Shown here: positions 35,983 to 43,021 of the stretch, piece by piece
Layout: each line of letters starts with the position of its first letter
How positions within the stretch are numbered: position 1 is the stretch's first letter
Assembly: GCF_042159835.1 (NCBI RefSeq)
Contig: NZ_JBBVGT010000003.1
Location: forward strand, 124,001 to 188,000
Source of the DNA: Albibacterium profundi
GTDB lineage: Bacteria > Bacteroidota > Bacteroidia > Sphingobacteriales > Sphingobacteriaceae
Length of the DNA: 64,000 nt
Direction: 5' to 3'
Notes under the pieces: generated by a model
Databases searched by the model: none
What the model was told of the DNA's origin: nothing
What the model saw: the letters and a program-made list of their open reading frames with translations, nothing else
Made by a program: the position numbers and the translations under genes

Positions 35983-36444
35983 TTATAACCATCGCCTTAC
36001 CTTCATTTTATAGCTCAGGTACTCCTCTCCAAATATTTGTGTTAGCTGCTTTTCTTCGTGGGGAATAATATAGTTATTTATAATAATGACGAAGAGTAGC
36101 GGGAAGATAAATGGTGTTAGTGAACCCAAAAAACAGGCGAGACCCAACAGGATGATGACCATACCTAAATATATAGGGTTTCTACTGAACTTGAATGGCC
36201 CATCTGTTATAAGTAGCGTCGGTTTGCCAAAAGCATAGATTGTTGTCTTGTTCTTGATGAGTGTGCTGTTCGCTTTGCGAGCTATTAAATATCCTACCAT
36301 AGCTGCAATGACTCCGATAAACGTGTAGGGGTCAGGGATAAGTCGTTTTCCGGGTAAAGCAAAGTTAAACGAAACTGCTGCCACAATGGCGATTATAAAA
36401 TAAGTGTCAGGCTTGATCGTACGTATTTTGCTCGCTATACTCAT
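35983..36444 (-). CDS. Isoprenylcysteine carboxyl methyltransferase family membrane protein
   Basis: 153 residues with four or five membrane helices. The C-terminal half carries the ICMT/PEMT signature: GPFKFSRNPIYLGMVIILLG, then IPHEEKQLTQIFGEEYLSYK. Members use S-adenosylmethionine at the membrane interface to methylate lipids or small molecules. The bacterial substrate is unknown here. The gene is convergent with the DUF4488-like gene, with 21 bp between them. Confidence 0.85.
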   Translation of the reverse strand: MSIASKIRTIKPDTYFIIAIVAAVSFNFALPGKRLIPDPYTFIGVIAAMVGYLIARKANSTLIKNKTTIYAFGKPTLLITDGPFKFSRNPIYLGMVIILLGLACFLGSLTPFIFPLLFVIIINNYIIPHEEKQLTQIFGEEYLSYKMKVRRWL

Positions 36445-36513
36445 ATTATTGCTGTAATTGTAAATATCACTTTTTTCTTTAAATAACGAAACTAGGAGCG
36501 AGCTGAAAGGGTA

Positions 36514-37056
36514 TTAGGGCATGGCTTCATTTACGGTTTTAACCGCACGTTCGTATAATTCCGAATTGCCATTGGTGAGGTCTTTAAGGAGGTTCTGATA
36601 TTCTGATAAGAAAACGGGAGCAAAACTAGGGTCGTGGTCTGCTATTTCCTTTGAATTATCAATAATGTCGGCGTATTTAATGGTTTGCGCTTCATCGCTG
36701 ATTCCTTTTAAGCGCTGGAATTCTTTTTCCTTTCTTTTCTTGCGATTCAGTTTTGGGTAGTCTTTATGTGTATAAACATCCGTGAGTTCTACCACATATT
36801 TCAGGGTAGCGATAGCGGCGTCCAAGTCCATCCGGTCGACAAGAAATTCTTTCATCTCCTCTTCATCAACTGCAGTATCTTCCAATACATCGTGTAAAAG
36901 AGCGGCAGCTAAAATACTCATGTTCTCTGTATATTCTCTACAGAGCAACATGACTCGGACAGGGTGCACGATGTACCTGTCAGGCGTATACTTTCTTAAC
37001 TGGTTTCCGTGCGCCTGATCAGCAAATTCTTTAATTTCTTCAAGTACTTTTTCCAT
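36514..37056 (-). CDS. HD-domain phosphohydrolase, small alarmone hydrolase-like
   Basis: 180 residues. The Mn-binding set of (p)ppGpp hydrolases is present with Rel-like spacing: His31 (VHPVR), His55-Asp56 (LLHDVLED), Glu59-Asp60 and Asp130 (KYADIIDN). The segment NRKKRKEKEFQRL also fits small alarmone hydrolases. There is no synthetase, TGS or ACT domain, so this would be a hydrolase-only enzyme that lowers (p)ppGpp. The substrate is inferred from motifs and other nucleotides remain possible. Confidence 0.78.
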   Translation of the reverse strand: MEKVLEEIKEFADQAHGNQLRKYTPDRYIVHPVRVMLLCREYTENMSILAAALLHDVLEDTAVDEEEMKEFLVDRMDLDAAIATLKYVVELTDVYTHKDYPKLNRKKRKEKEFQRLKGISDEAQTIKYADIIDNSKEIADHDPSFAPVFLSEYQNLLKDLTNGNSELYERAVKTVNEAMP

Positions 37057-37159
37057 TGGGTTTTCTCTTATTATAATTCTTAAGGTAAGAAAATGTTCTC
37101 ATTTTTGAAACTAAAGCCCCGTATTCTTGTTAGACCGATGATAAACAACAATAAATATT

Positions 37160-37375
37160 ATGAAAAAGTTAAGTAGATTCTTAGGTGTGCTAATCATTGG
37201 GTTAGCAGTTCAGGCATGTGGCAATCCGAATACTGATAATGACAGTATGAACAATGACGATATGGATAATATGGACAACATGGACCATATGAATGATATG
37301 GAATTAGATAGTGACACGGTTGACACCATGATGATTGATAGCAACACGGTTGATCCAGATCCTGAAAGTATCTAA
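37160..37375 (+). CDS. Small Met/Asp/Asn-rich lipoprotein
   Basis: 71 residues. A lipoprotein signal ends at Cys20 (lipobox AVQAC). The mature 50 residues are almost entirely M, D, N, S and T, with repeated D-N-M and D-D-M units (NNDDMDNMDNMDHMNDMELD) and a DSDTVD/DSNTVD repeat. No known domain applies. The composition would suit loose binding of soft or divalent metal ions in the periplasm, which is inference. The gene stands alone; about 450 bp downstream begins a His/Met-rich exported protein. Confidence 0.65.
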   Translation: MKKLSRFLGVLIIGLAVQACGNPNTDNDSMNNDDMDNMDNMDHMNDMELDSDTVDTMMIDSNTVDPDPESI

Positions 37376-37423
37376 TGTAAATGACCTTAAGGCACTTAAG
37401 TCAACTAGGGTTTAAATTCGTAG

Positions 37424-37657
37424 CTAATATGCCGATTGGGTCGGTCTGGGCTTTTTGTTCCTATTTACAATCAAGAAGGCAATTGCACCTAATAATGGAG
37501 CAACAAAAATGACCAACAACCAGAGTATTCGGTCTGTAGAGGAGAGGGTCTTGTTAGTTATGCATTTCACAAAAGCCCAAATGTACAAAATGAAAGCGGG
37601 TACGATTGCTAGGAGTAGAATCATTTCGGCTGCGCCGATATTAACAAAGTTTAGCAT
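37424..37657 (-). CDS. PLDc_N-type small membrane protein
   Basis: 77 residues from the ATG at 37657 (MLNFVNIGAAEMILLLAIVP); the frame is open further upstream, but that part is unlike the family. Two membrane helices (about 10-30 and 42-64) with SSTDRILWLLVIFVAPLLGA match the phospholipase D N-terminal (PLDc_N) two-helix module, here without a catalytic domain. The role is unknown. Confidence 0.75.
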   Translation of the reverse strand: MLNFVNIGAAEMILLLAIVPAFILYIWAFVKCITNKTLSSTDRILWLLVIFVAPLLGAIAFLIVNRNKKPRPTQSAY

Positions 37658-37829
37658 AATTGACAGGTATAATGGATCGGTAATATTTGCGTTATAACAT
37701 ATAAATATACATACTTTTTTTATAAATGTGCCGACGTTAACCAATAAATTATACAACTTTTTATAAAAATTGTGTAAGGCGTAGGTCTGTGACACCTAGT
37801 ACCTTTGGCATTCACTAATGCTAATAATG

Positions 37830-39185
37830 ATGAATCATAAAATAATAGCTACATGCGCCTTGGCATTTGTCTTTCAACTTTCGTTTGCGCAGCATACAAA
37901 AGAAGCTCATAGACAAGAACCCCATAAAGAAGTCCATCACCAGTCCCATAACACAGCCACTTCCACTATGCATGGAAATATGGACGTACCCATGGGTCAT
38001 GCGTATTCATTGAATCTACCAATGAGCAGAAACGGATCGGGAACAGCGTGGTTGCCTGATGCCTCTCCGATGTATGGTGTAATGCTGCATTCTAAGAAGT
38101 GGATGTACATGCTTCACGGTAATATCGCTCTAAGATATACGAAAACTGACTTGGGCGATAACGGTAGTCGGGGAGGAGATAAATTTAGTGCTCCCAATTG
38201 GTTTATGGCCATGGGGCAGCGAAAAGTAGGGAGAAATGGTCTGTTTAACTTCGACGTCATGCTTTCATTCGATCGCTTGACCGACGGCGGCGCAGGCTAT
38301 CCGCTTCTGTTTCAAACGGGCGAAAGTTGGAAGGGTGTGCCTCTGGTAGACAAGCAACACCCACATGATCTCTTTAGTGCACTGGCCATTGGTTATACCC
38401 ATGCGTTATCTGAAAAATCTGATCTATCGGTATATTTGGGCTATCCGGGTGAGCCGGCCCTTGGTTCTGTTGCATTTATGCACAGACCATCTGCGCTATC
38501 TAATCCCGATGCGCCTATCAGTCACCACTGGAACGACGCAACTCACATTACCTTTGGAGTGGCAACGCTGGGATTCCGTTACGATAAATTCAAGATTGAA
38601 GCCTCCTCATTTACAGGTCGCGAGCCTGATGAAAATCGCTTTGACTTTGACAAGCCACGTTTTGACTCCTATAGCGGTCGCCTTTCTTATAATCCTAGCA
38701 AAAACTGGGCAATGCAAGTCTCTCACGGTTGGATTAAAAATCCAGAATCAACCCACGCTCATAAAGATGTCAACAGAACCATTGCTTCTGCTATCTATAG
38801 TAGACCGATGGGTGTTCAAAAAACCTTCAATGCAACGGCCTTGTGGGCACTTAATAAGTCGGACGGACATGACGGTGAAAATGCAGCGCTGCTCGAAGCT
38901 TCCTATCGTGTTCGCAAACTTGAACTATATACCCGTTATGAATGGGTACAAAAGTCGGGCGAAGAACTTGTGCTGAATTCAGAGCAGTTTGAAGTGCATG
39001 ACCTTTATCCCGTTAACGCTTTAAGTTTGGGAGTTCATTATGATGTTCTTACCTTAGGCAAGATGCGTATAGCAGCAGGCGGACAGTTTAACGTTTATGA
39101 AGCAGACTCTCGGCTAGATGATCTATACGGCAAGAACCCTACATCAGGACAGGTATTTTTACGAATCTATCCGTCGATGATGTAA
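37830..39185 (+). CDS. Probable outer-membrane beta-barrel protein with His/Met-rich N terminus
   Basis: 451 residues from ATG 37830 (MNHKIIATCALAFVFQL); ATGs at 37818 and 37827 are alternatives. After the signal peptide the first 40 mature residues are His-rich (HTKEAHRQEPHKEVHHQSHN) and then Met-rich (MHGNMDVPMGHAYSLNLPM). The rest alternates aromatic and polar residues in strand-length runs (YELYTRYEWVQKSGEE-type) and ends in RIYPSMM, compatible with a porin-like barrel. I do not recognise a named family. The N terminus could bind copper or another soft metal, which is inference. It is convergent with the alcohol dehydrogenase gene. Confidence 0.65.
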   Translation: MNHKIIATCALAFVFQLSFAQHTKEAHRQEPHKEVHHQSHNTATSTMHGNMDVPMGHAYSLNLPMSRNGSGTAWLPDASPMYGVMLHSKKWMYMLHGNIALRYTKTDLGDNGSRGGDKFSAPNWFMAMGQRKVGRNGLFNFDVMLSFDRLTDGGAGYPLLFQTGESWKGVPLVDKQHPHDLFSALAIGYTHALSEKSDLSVYLGYPGEPALGSVAFMHRPSALSNPDAPISHHWNDATHITFGVATLGFRYDKFKIEASSFTGREPDENRFDFDKPRFDSYSGRLSYNPSKNWAMQVSHGWIKNPESTHAHKDVNRTIASAIYSRPMGVQKTFNATALWALNKSDGHDGENAALLEASYRVRKLELYTRYEWVQKSGEELVLNSEQFEVHDLYPVNALSLGVHYDVLTLGKMRIAAGGQFNVYEADSRLDDLYGKNPTSGQVFLRIYPSMM

Positions 39186-39215
39186 TATTAAAGGATGTAA
39201 TATAATCTCCGCCTG

Positions 39216-40271
39216 CTAATCCTTCAAACTAGCCATATCAATCACAAAACGATACTTTATATCACCCTTAAGCAAGCGCTCATAAGCTTCATTGATGTCT
39301 TGTATCTTGATGATCTCGATATCAGATACGATATTGTGTTCACCGCAAAAATCTAACATTTCCTGTGTTTCCGCAATGCTACCAATGGTTGATCCTGCAA
39401 AACTCTTACGTCCAGGTATGAGGCTAAACGCGGCTATTGGTAGCGGATGCTCTGGAGCTCCCACAATCGCCAATGTACCATCTGTTTTAAGTAGACGCAG
39501 ATAGGCGTTTACATCATGTTCGGCAGAAACACAATCCAATATAAAATGCAGCGTGTTGTTATTCGCTATCATCTGCTCCTTATCGGTCGACAGAATTACT
39601 TCATCAGCCCCCAGGCGTTTCGCATCTTCTACTTTCGACGGGGATGTCGTGATTACCACAACCTCGGCACCCATAGCTTTTGCCAACTTTACACCCATAT
39701 GACCCAATCCGCCAATGCCTACAATACCGACTTTCTGGCCGGGACCAACATTCCAATGTTTCAACGGCGACCACGTAGTCACGCCGGCACATAGGAGGGG
39801 TGCTGCAGCTGCTAGATCGAGGTTTTCGGGCATACGCAACACAAAGTCCTGGTCCACAACAATTCGTTCAGAATAACCCCCAAAGGTTTGCTTATTCAAG
39901 TGCTTGTCGGCACCGTTATAGGTCTGAATATTACCTTCTTCACAGTATTGTTCCAGTCCGTCCCGGCAGTATTCACAGTCACGGCAACTATCTACCATGC
40001 AACCAACGGCGGCTAGATCGCCAACCTTAAATTTGCTGACATCATTTCCGACCTTCGTGATACGGCCCACGATTTCATGTCCGGGAACATTCGGGTACAC
40101 TGTGCCGTGCCATTCATTGCGCGCGGTATGCAAATCAGAATGGCAGACACCACAATATAGGATATCGATCTCAACATCCTTTGCTGTGACCTCACGACGG
40201 TCTATGTTTAATTGTTCTAGATTGGCTTCTGGAGCTTCAGTCCCAAATGCTCTTACTGCGAATGTATTCAT
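39216..40271 (-). CDS. Zinc-dependent NAD(P) alcohol dehydrogenase (YahK-like)
   Basis: 351 residues, medium-chain dehydrogenase family. The catalytic zinc ligands lie in YCGVCHSDLH and PGHEIVGRI, the structural zinc cysteines in CRDCEYCRDGLEQYC, and the nucleotide site is GIVGIGGLGHMGVKLAKAMG. It resembles the cinnamyl alcohol dehydrogenase/YahK group that reduces aldehydes with NADPH; the SPSKVED segment after the Rossmann strand favours NADP. It follows the DUF1989 gene by 148 bp on the same strand, so it could be transcribed with it or from its own promoter. Confidence 0.9.
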   Translation of the reverse strand: MNTFAVRAFGTEAPEANLEQLNIDRREVTAKDVEIDILYCGVCHSDLHTARNEWHGTVYPNVPGHEIVGRITKVGNDVSKFKVGDLAAVGCMVDSCRDCEYCRDGLEQYCEEGNIQTYNGADKHLNKQTFGGYSERIVVDQDFVLRMPENLDLAAAAPLLCAGVTTWSPLKHWNVGPGQKVGIVGIGGLGHMGVKLAKAMGAEVVVITTSPSKVEDAKRLGADEVILSTDKEQMIANNNTLHFILDCVSAEHDVNAYLRLLKTDGTLAIVGAPEHPLPIAAFSLIPGRKSFAGSTIGSIAETQEMLDFCGEHNIVSDIEIIKIQDINEAYERLLKGDIKYRFVIDMASLKD

Positions 40272-40419
40272 GGTTAAATCTTATTTATTCAAATTAGTTA
40301 ATTGCTAAATTTAGTGAATCCATCCGATTGTAAATCAATCTATCATTATTTTTATGAAATTTTTCACAAGTAAGTTTTTACGACCGACTTGTAAAGGCAA
40401 TAAGTTGTTTGATGGTGTC

Positions 40420-41007
40420 TTAACCCCCTGAAACTATCTCGTATTCAATAGGTTTAAACGAGTAATTATTAGACTGTTCTGCAGAACAGGCCGTCAACCC
40501 GACAATCAAATCCATTTTAGCTTCGAACAATACGTAGTCGCCAGCTTTGCTAAGTGGTGGGTCTACCGATAGCTCACCATCTGCAGCAAACTGAACGTTC
40601 ATGAAAATATTAAATGCCGTCGGGACATCGTCAGGCTCAATACCATACTGCGCAAGATTCGTATACAGGTTTTCAAAGCAGCTTGGATGATAGTCGGGAT
40701 TGTTATAGAGAATTTGAAAGGTTTCAGGACTGCAAGGTGCCAAAAGAAAGTCATTGCGGCCATTCGTGTCTTCCAATATCTCCATCATCTTCTGACTCCG
40801 GTTGCTCCATAGATGATGACCTTTGGTAATCAATATCGTATTTTCAAAATCCAGAGTCTTTCCCGAAGAAACCCTTTCCCGCTTATCATTTGCGTTAAAG
40901 AGCACCATATCACTTACCTGTTCTCCAAGTGGGTCAATTACTTTTAGTTTGTCGCCTGCTTTTAGCTGGAAAGCAGCACCAGTTTGTTTTTCGATTCTCG
41001 TTGTCAT
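40420..41007 (-). CDS. DUF1989 (urea carboxylase-associated) family protein
   Basis: 195 residues. Family elements are KAGDKLKVIDPLGEQVSD near the start, RVSSGKTLDFENTILITKG, and NDFLLAPCSPETFQILYNN followed by FNIFMNVQFAADGELSVDPP. In proteobacteria and others, DUF1989 pairs once called urea carboxylase-associated were shown to act as carboxyguanidine deiminase subunits in guanidine use. Here there is one copy and no urea carboxylase or allophanate hydrolase nearby. It lies 31 bp after the YqcI/YcgG gene. A role in guanidino-compound metabolism is an inference. Confidence 0.85.
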   Translation of the reverse strand: MTTRIEKQTGAAFQLKAGDKLKVIDPLGEQVSDMVLFNANDKRERVSSGKTLDFENTILITKGHHLWSNRSQKMMEILEDTNGRNDFLLAPCSPETFQILYNNPDYHPSCFENLYTNLAQYGIEPDDVPTAFNIFMNVQFAADGELSVDPPLSKAGDYVLFEAKMDLIVGLTACSAEQSNNYSFKPIEYEIVSGG

Positions 41008-41038
41008 TCGTTATTTAGTAATAATTGATTACATGCTG

Positions 41039-41746
41039 TTAGGGATGAAAGGGACATTTCCAGCCGCCTTCCACCTTTCGGCCACTGTATTGCGCAGCCT
41101 CCGAACCTTCTCCATGATCATTCAGCATTGGGTTAATAGAACCTTGGTAATTTATTTCTCGATCACGTATCACCTGTTTCATCTTTTCATACTGATCGGC
41201 TTCCCGAAGCTGCTCGAACTGGCGATGAAGATTAAAGGCCATGGCACAGAATTCAAATTGCCGTGCTTTTCTACTTGAGTGTGGGTGTAGACCCACGACA
41301 AAAAAGGCCGTTTCATTAAAACTGAAACTAAAGTCGTCACTTTCCGGATCATTTTCAACACTTGGGTCCCAACCAGTCTGATCTTTTTCACTATCATGCA
41401 GTTCTTGCAACTGTAGCCAGAGTTTCTGTTCAAAATCCAGTTCATTAGCTACTTGATCTGTGAACACTGCGATCATAGACATATACTGGCTATTTGCTTC
41501 TACTGTTTCGTCTATGTAGCGCTTCAGATCGACCGCCATCGACTCCGTGGTTTTTTTATCTCCCATAGCACCATAAAGGCCAAAACGGTATTGGTTGGTG
41601 TGAAGAGCCGATTTTGCGCCTACGCAGGGATAGTCGGTGTCATCAATCTTCTCTACAAAATGTTGATTTATCAGCTGAATTTCTTGGGGCGCCTTGCCGT
41701 CTATCTCCTCAGGTCTAAAATATGTTTGATTACGATTTACACTCAT
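41039..41746 (-). CDS. YqcI/YcgG family protein (GntA-like, FPC/CPF motif)
   Basis: 235 residues. The N-terminal YPCVGAKSALHTNQYRFGLY (FPC-type, Cys41) and the very C-terminal CPFHP (CPF motif) identify the YqcI/YcgG family. The central VVGLHPHSSRKARQFEFCA segment is also typical. One characterised member, GntA of guanitoxin biosynthesis, is a heme-dependent N-hydroxylase of a guanidino group. No typical iron-sulfur or flavin motif is visible. It starts 4 bp after a small charged protein gene and is followed by DUF1989, which makes a three-gene operon. Confidence 0.82.
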   Translation of the reverse strand: MSVNRNQTYFRPEEIDGKAPQEIQLINQHFVEKIDDTDYPCVGAKSALHTNQYRFGLYGAMGDKKTTESMAVDLKRYIDETVEANSQYMSMIAVFTDQVANELDFEQKLWLQLQELHDSEKDQTGWDPSVENDPESDDFSFSFNETAFFVVGLHPHSSRKARQFEFCAMAFNLHRQFEQLREADQYEKMKQVIRDREINYQGSINPMLNDHGEGSEAAQYSGRKVEGGWKCPFHP

Positions 41747-41750
41747 AAAT

Positions 41751-41951
41751 TTACTCCTGATGTCCTTTCTTGCGCTCTTTTTCTTCCTTTAGCTTTTTTT
41801 CCGAAGTCGCTATATCTTCATCTCCCGGATCGTTCGATTCGTTCCTTAAAGCATTTTGACCATGATTCTCTGCAGCGTCCTTATCGTTTTCCTCTCGGCG
41901 ATCGCGGTCTCGTTGATCATTCCTTTTGTTATTTTCCTCTACCATCGTCAT
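41751..41951 (-). CDS. Small highly charged, probably disordered protein
   Basis: About 66 residues from the ATG at 41951 (MTMVEENNKRNDQRDRDRRE), with another ATG two codons later. Nearly every residue is charged or polar (E, K, R, D, N, Q), no hydrophobic core exists and no family is recognised. It ends 4 bp before the YqcI/YcgG gene, so it is probably the first gene of that operon. It could be a stress or hydrophilin-like protein, but composition is the only basis. Confidence 0.55.
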   Translation of the reverse strand: MTMVEENNKRNDQRDRDRREENDKDAAENHGQNALRNESNDPGDEDIATSEKKLKEEKERKKGHQE

Positions 41952-42078
41952 TTTATTTAAGATGTTTGAGAAAATAACACGGCACATTTGCGAAATGTTT
42001 TAAAAACTTGCTGTAAGGCAAGCCGAGGGTTGTATTAGATTTTTTTACTATATTAGTATCTATAAACCGATATTAATT

Positions 42079-42249
42079 ATGGATGATAAATATTATTTAC
42101 TAATTGTTTTGGCCGTCGGTCTTTATGCTTTTCTGTTTAGGTACATTGGTTATTTGTCCAAAGATAAGCGTTCTCGTATGTACTACATCGCTTCATTTTG
42201 TATTGTAACTATCGGTCTTGCCGGCTACTACCTTTATTTAAATATTTGA
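42079..42249 (+). CDS. Small membrane protein with two helices
   Basis: 56 residues, ATG 42079 to TGA 42249. Two hydrophobic segments (YYLLIVLAVGLYAFLF and YIASFCIVTIGLAGYYLYL) flank a basic hairpin loop (SKDKRSRM), which by the positive-inside rule lies in the cytoplasm. No family is recognised. Its stop is immediately next to the end of the convergent LytTR regulator gene (0 bp). The length, topology and clean frame make a real small gene likely. Confidence 0.5.
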   Translation: MDDKYYLLIVLAVGLYAFLFRYIGYLSKDKRSRMYYIASFCIVTIGLAGYYLYLNI

Positions 42250-43020
42250 TTATTCTCCCGGTGTTTTCCGGACCGTGTCAAACAGGCCGATAACAAGGTT
42301 TTTGTTGGCTTTGCTGACCGGTATTTGTTTCTTGTCTTCCATAACGAGATAGCCGCCGTCATTCCTAGAGAAATTTTTCATGTAATTTGGGTTGATCAAG
42401 TATGAATGATGAACCCTCACAAAGAAATACTGCTCAAGCGTAGCAGCTACTTCCTTCAAGGTCTTACAGACAAGAATCTCACTCTCGTCCGCTAGGTACA
42501 AGGTTGTATAGTTGCTCTGGCTTTTACAGTACATAATATCGTTCACCTCGATAAACTCATAGCCGTCTGACACAGGCACCGATATCTTACTCTTGATAAA
42601 CCCGTCTTTCTTTAATTCGCTTAAAAGCGCTTCCATCTTGTCGGCCGTGGGGAAATCATGGTCGCCTTTATTCTCACGATAGATACAAATAGCGTCCAAG
42701 AGTTCTGATTCGTCTACTGGCTTCATTAGGTAATTAATGGCCCGAATTTTAAAAGCCTGTAAGGCATATTGACTGTAGGCCGTCGTGAAAATTACATCGA
42801 ATTTATAATCAGGGAGTTGTTCCAATAGGTGAAACCCACTCATTCCAGGCATTTCAATATCGAGGAAGAGTAGGTCGATATCCAAATTAGGAAGTGTTTC
42901 CAGCGCCTCCTCTACTTTGTTAGTTTTATAAACAATATTAGCATCTGGAAAGTTAGCTTGTAAGTGAATAACTAAAATTTCAATGCAATGTACCTCGTCG
43001 TCTACAATGGCGATTCTCAT
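42250..43020 (-). CDS. LytTR-family response regulator
   Basis: 256 residues. The receiver domain (1-120) has the acidic pair in VDDEV, phospho-acceptor Asp54 in LLFLDIEMPGMSG, and Lys in YLMKPVDES. The C-terminal LytTR DNA-binding domain (about 150-250) shows ISVPVSDGYEFIEVNDIMYC and FFVRVHHSYLINPNYMKNF. It is phosphorylated by a LytS-type kinase and binds DNA as a transcription factor. It is 1 bp after the TPR-containing kinase gene, clearly its partner. Confidence 0.95.
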   Translation of the reverse strand: MRIAIVDDEVHCIEILVIHLQANFPDANIVYKTNKVEEALETLPNLDIDLLFLDIEMPGMSGFHLLEQLPDYKFDVIFTTAYSQYALQAFKIRAINYLMKPVDESELLDAICIYRENKGDHDFPTADKMEALLSELKKDGFIKSKISVPVSDGYEFIEVNDIMYCKSQSNYTTLYLADESEILVCKTLKEVAATLEQYFFVRVHHSYLINPNYMKNFSRNDGGYLVMEDKKQIPVSKANKNLVIGLFDTVRKTPGE

Positions 43021-43021
43021 G

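Noticed and set aside
38365..38976. 203-codon frame inside the His/Met-rich protein gene
   Set aside because: It overlaps a longer frame with a signal peptide and has no recognisable sequence.
41453..41977. 174-codon plus-strand frame over the YqcI/YcgG gene
   Set aside because: The minus-strand frames hold the family motifs; this frame is low-complexity and aromatic-rich, as shadows often are.
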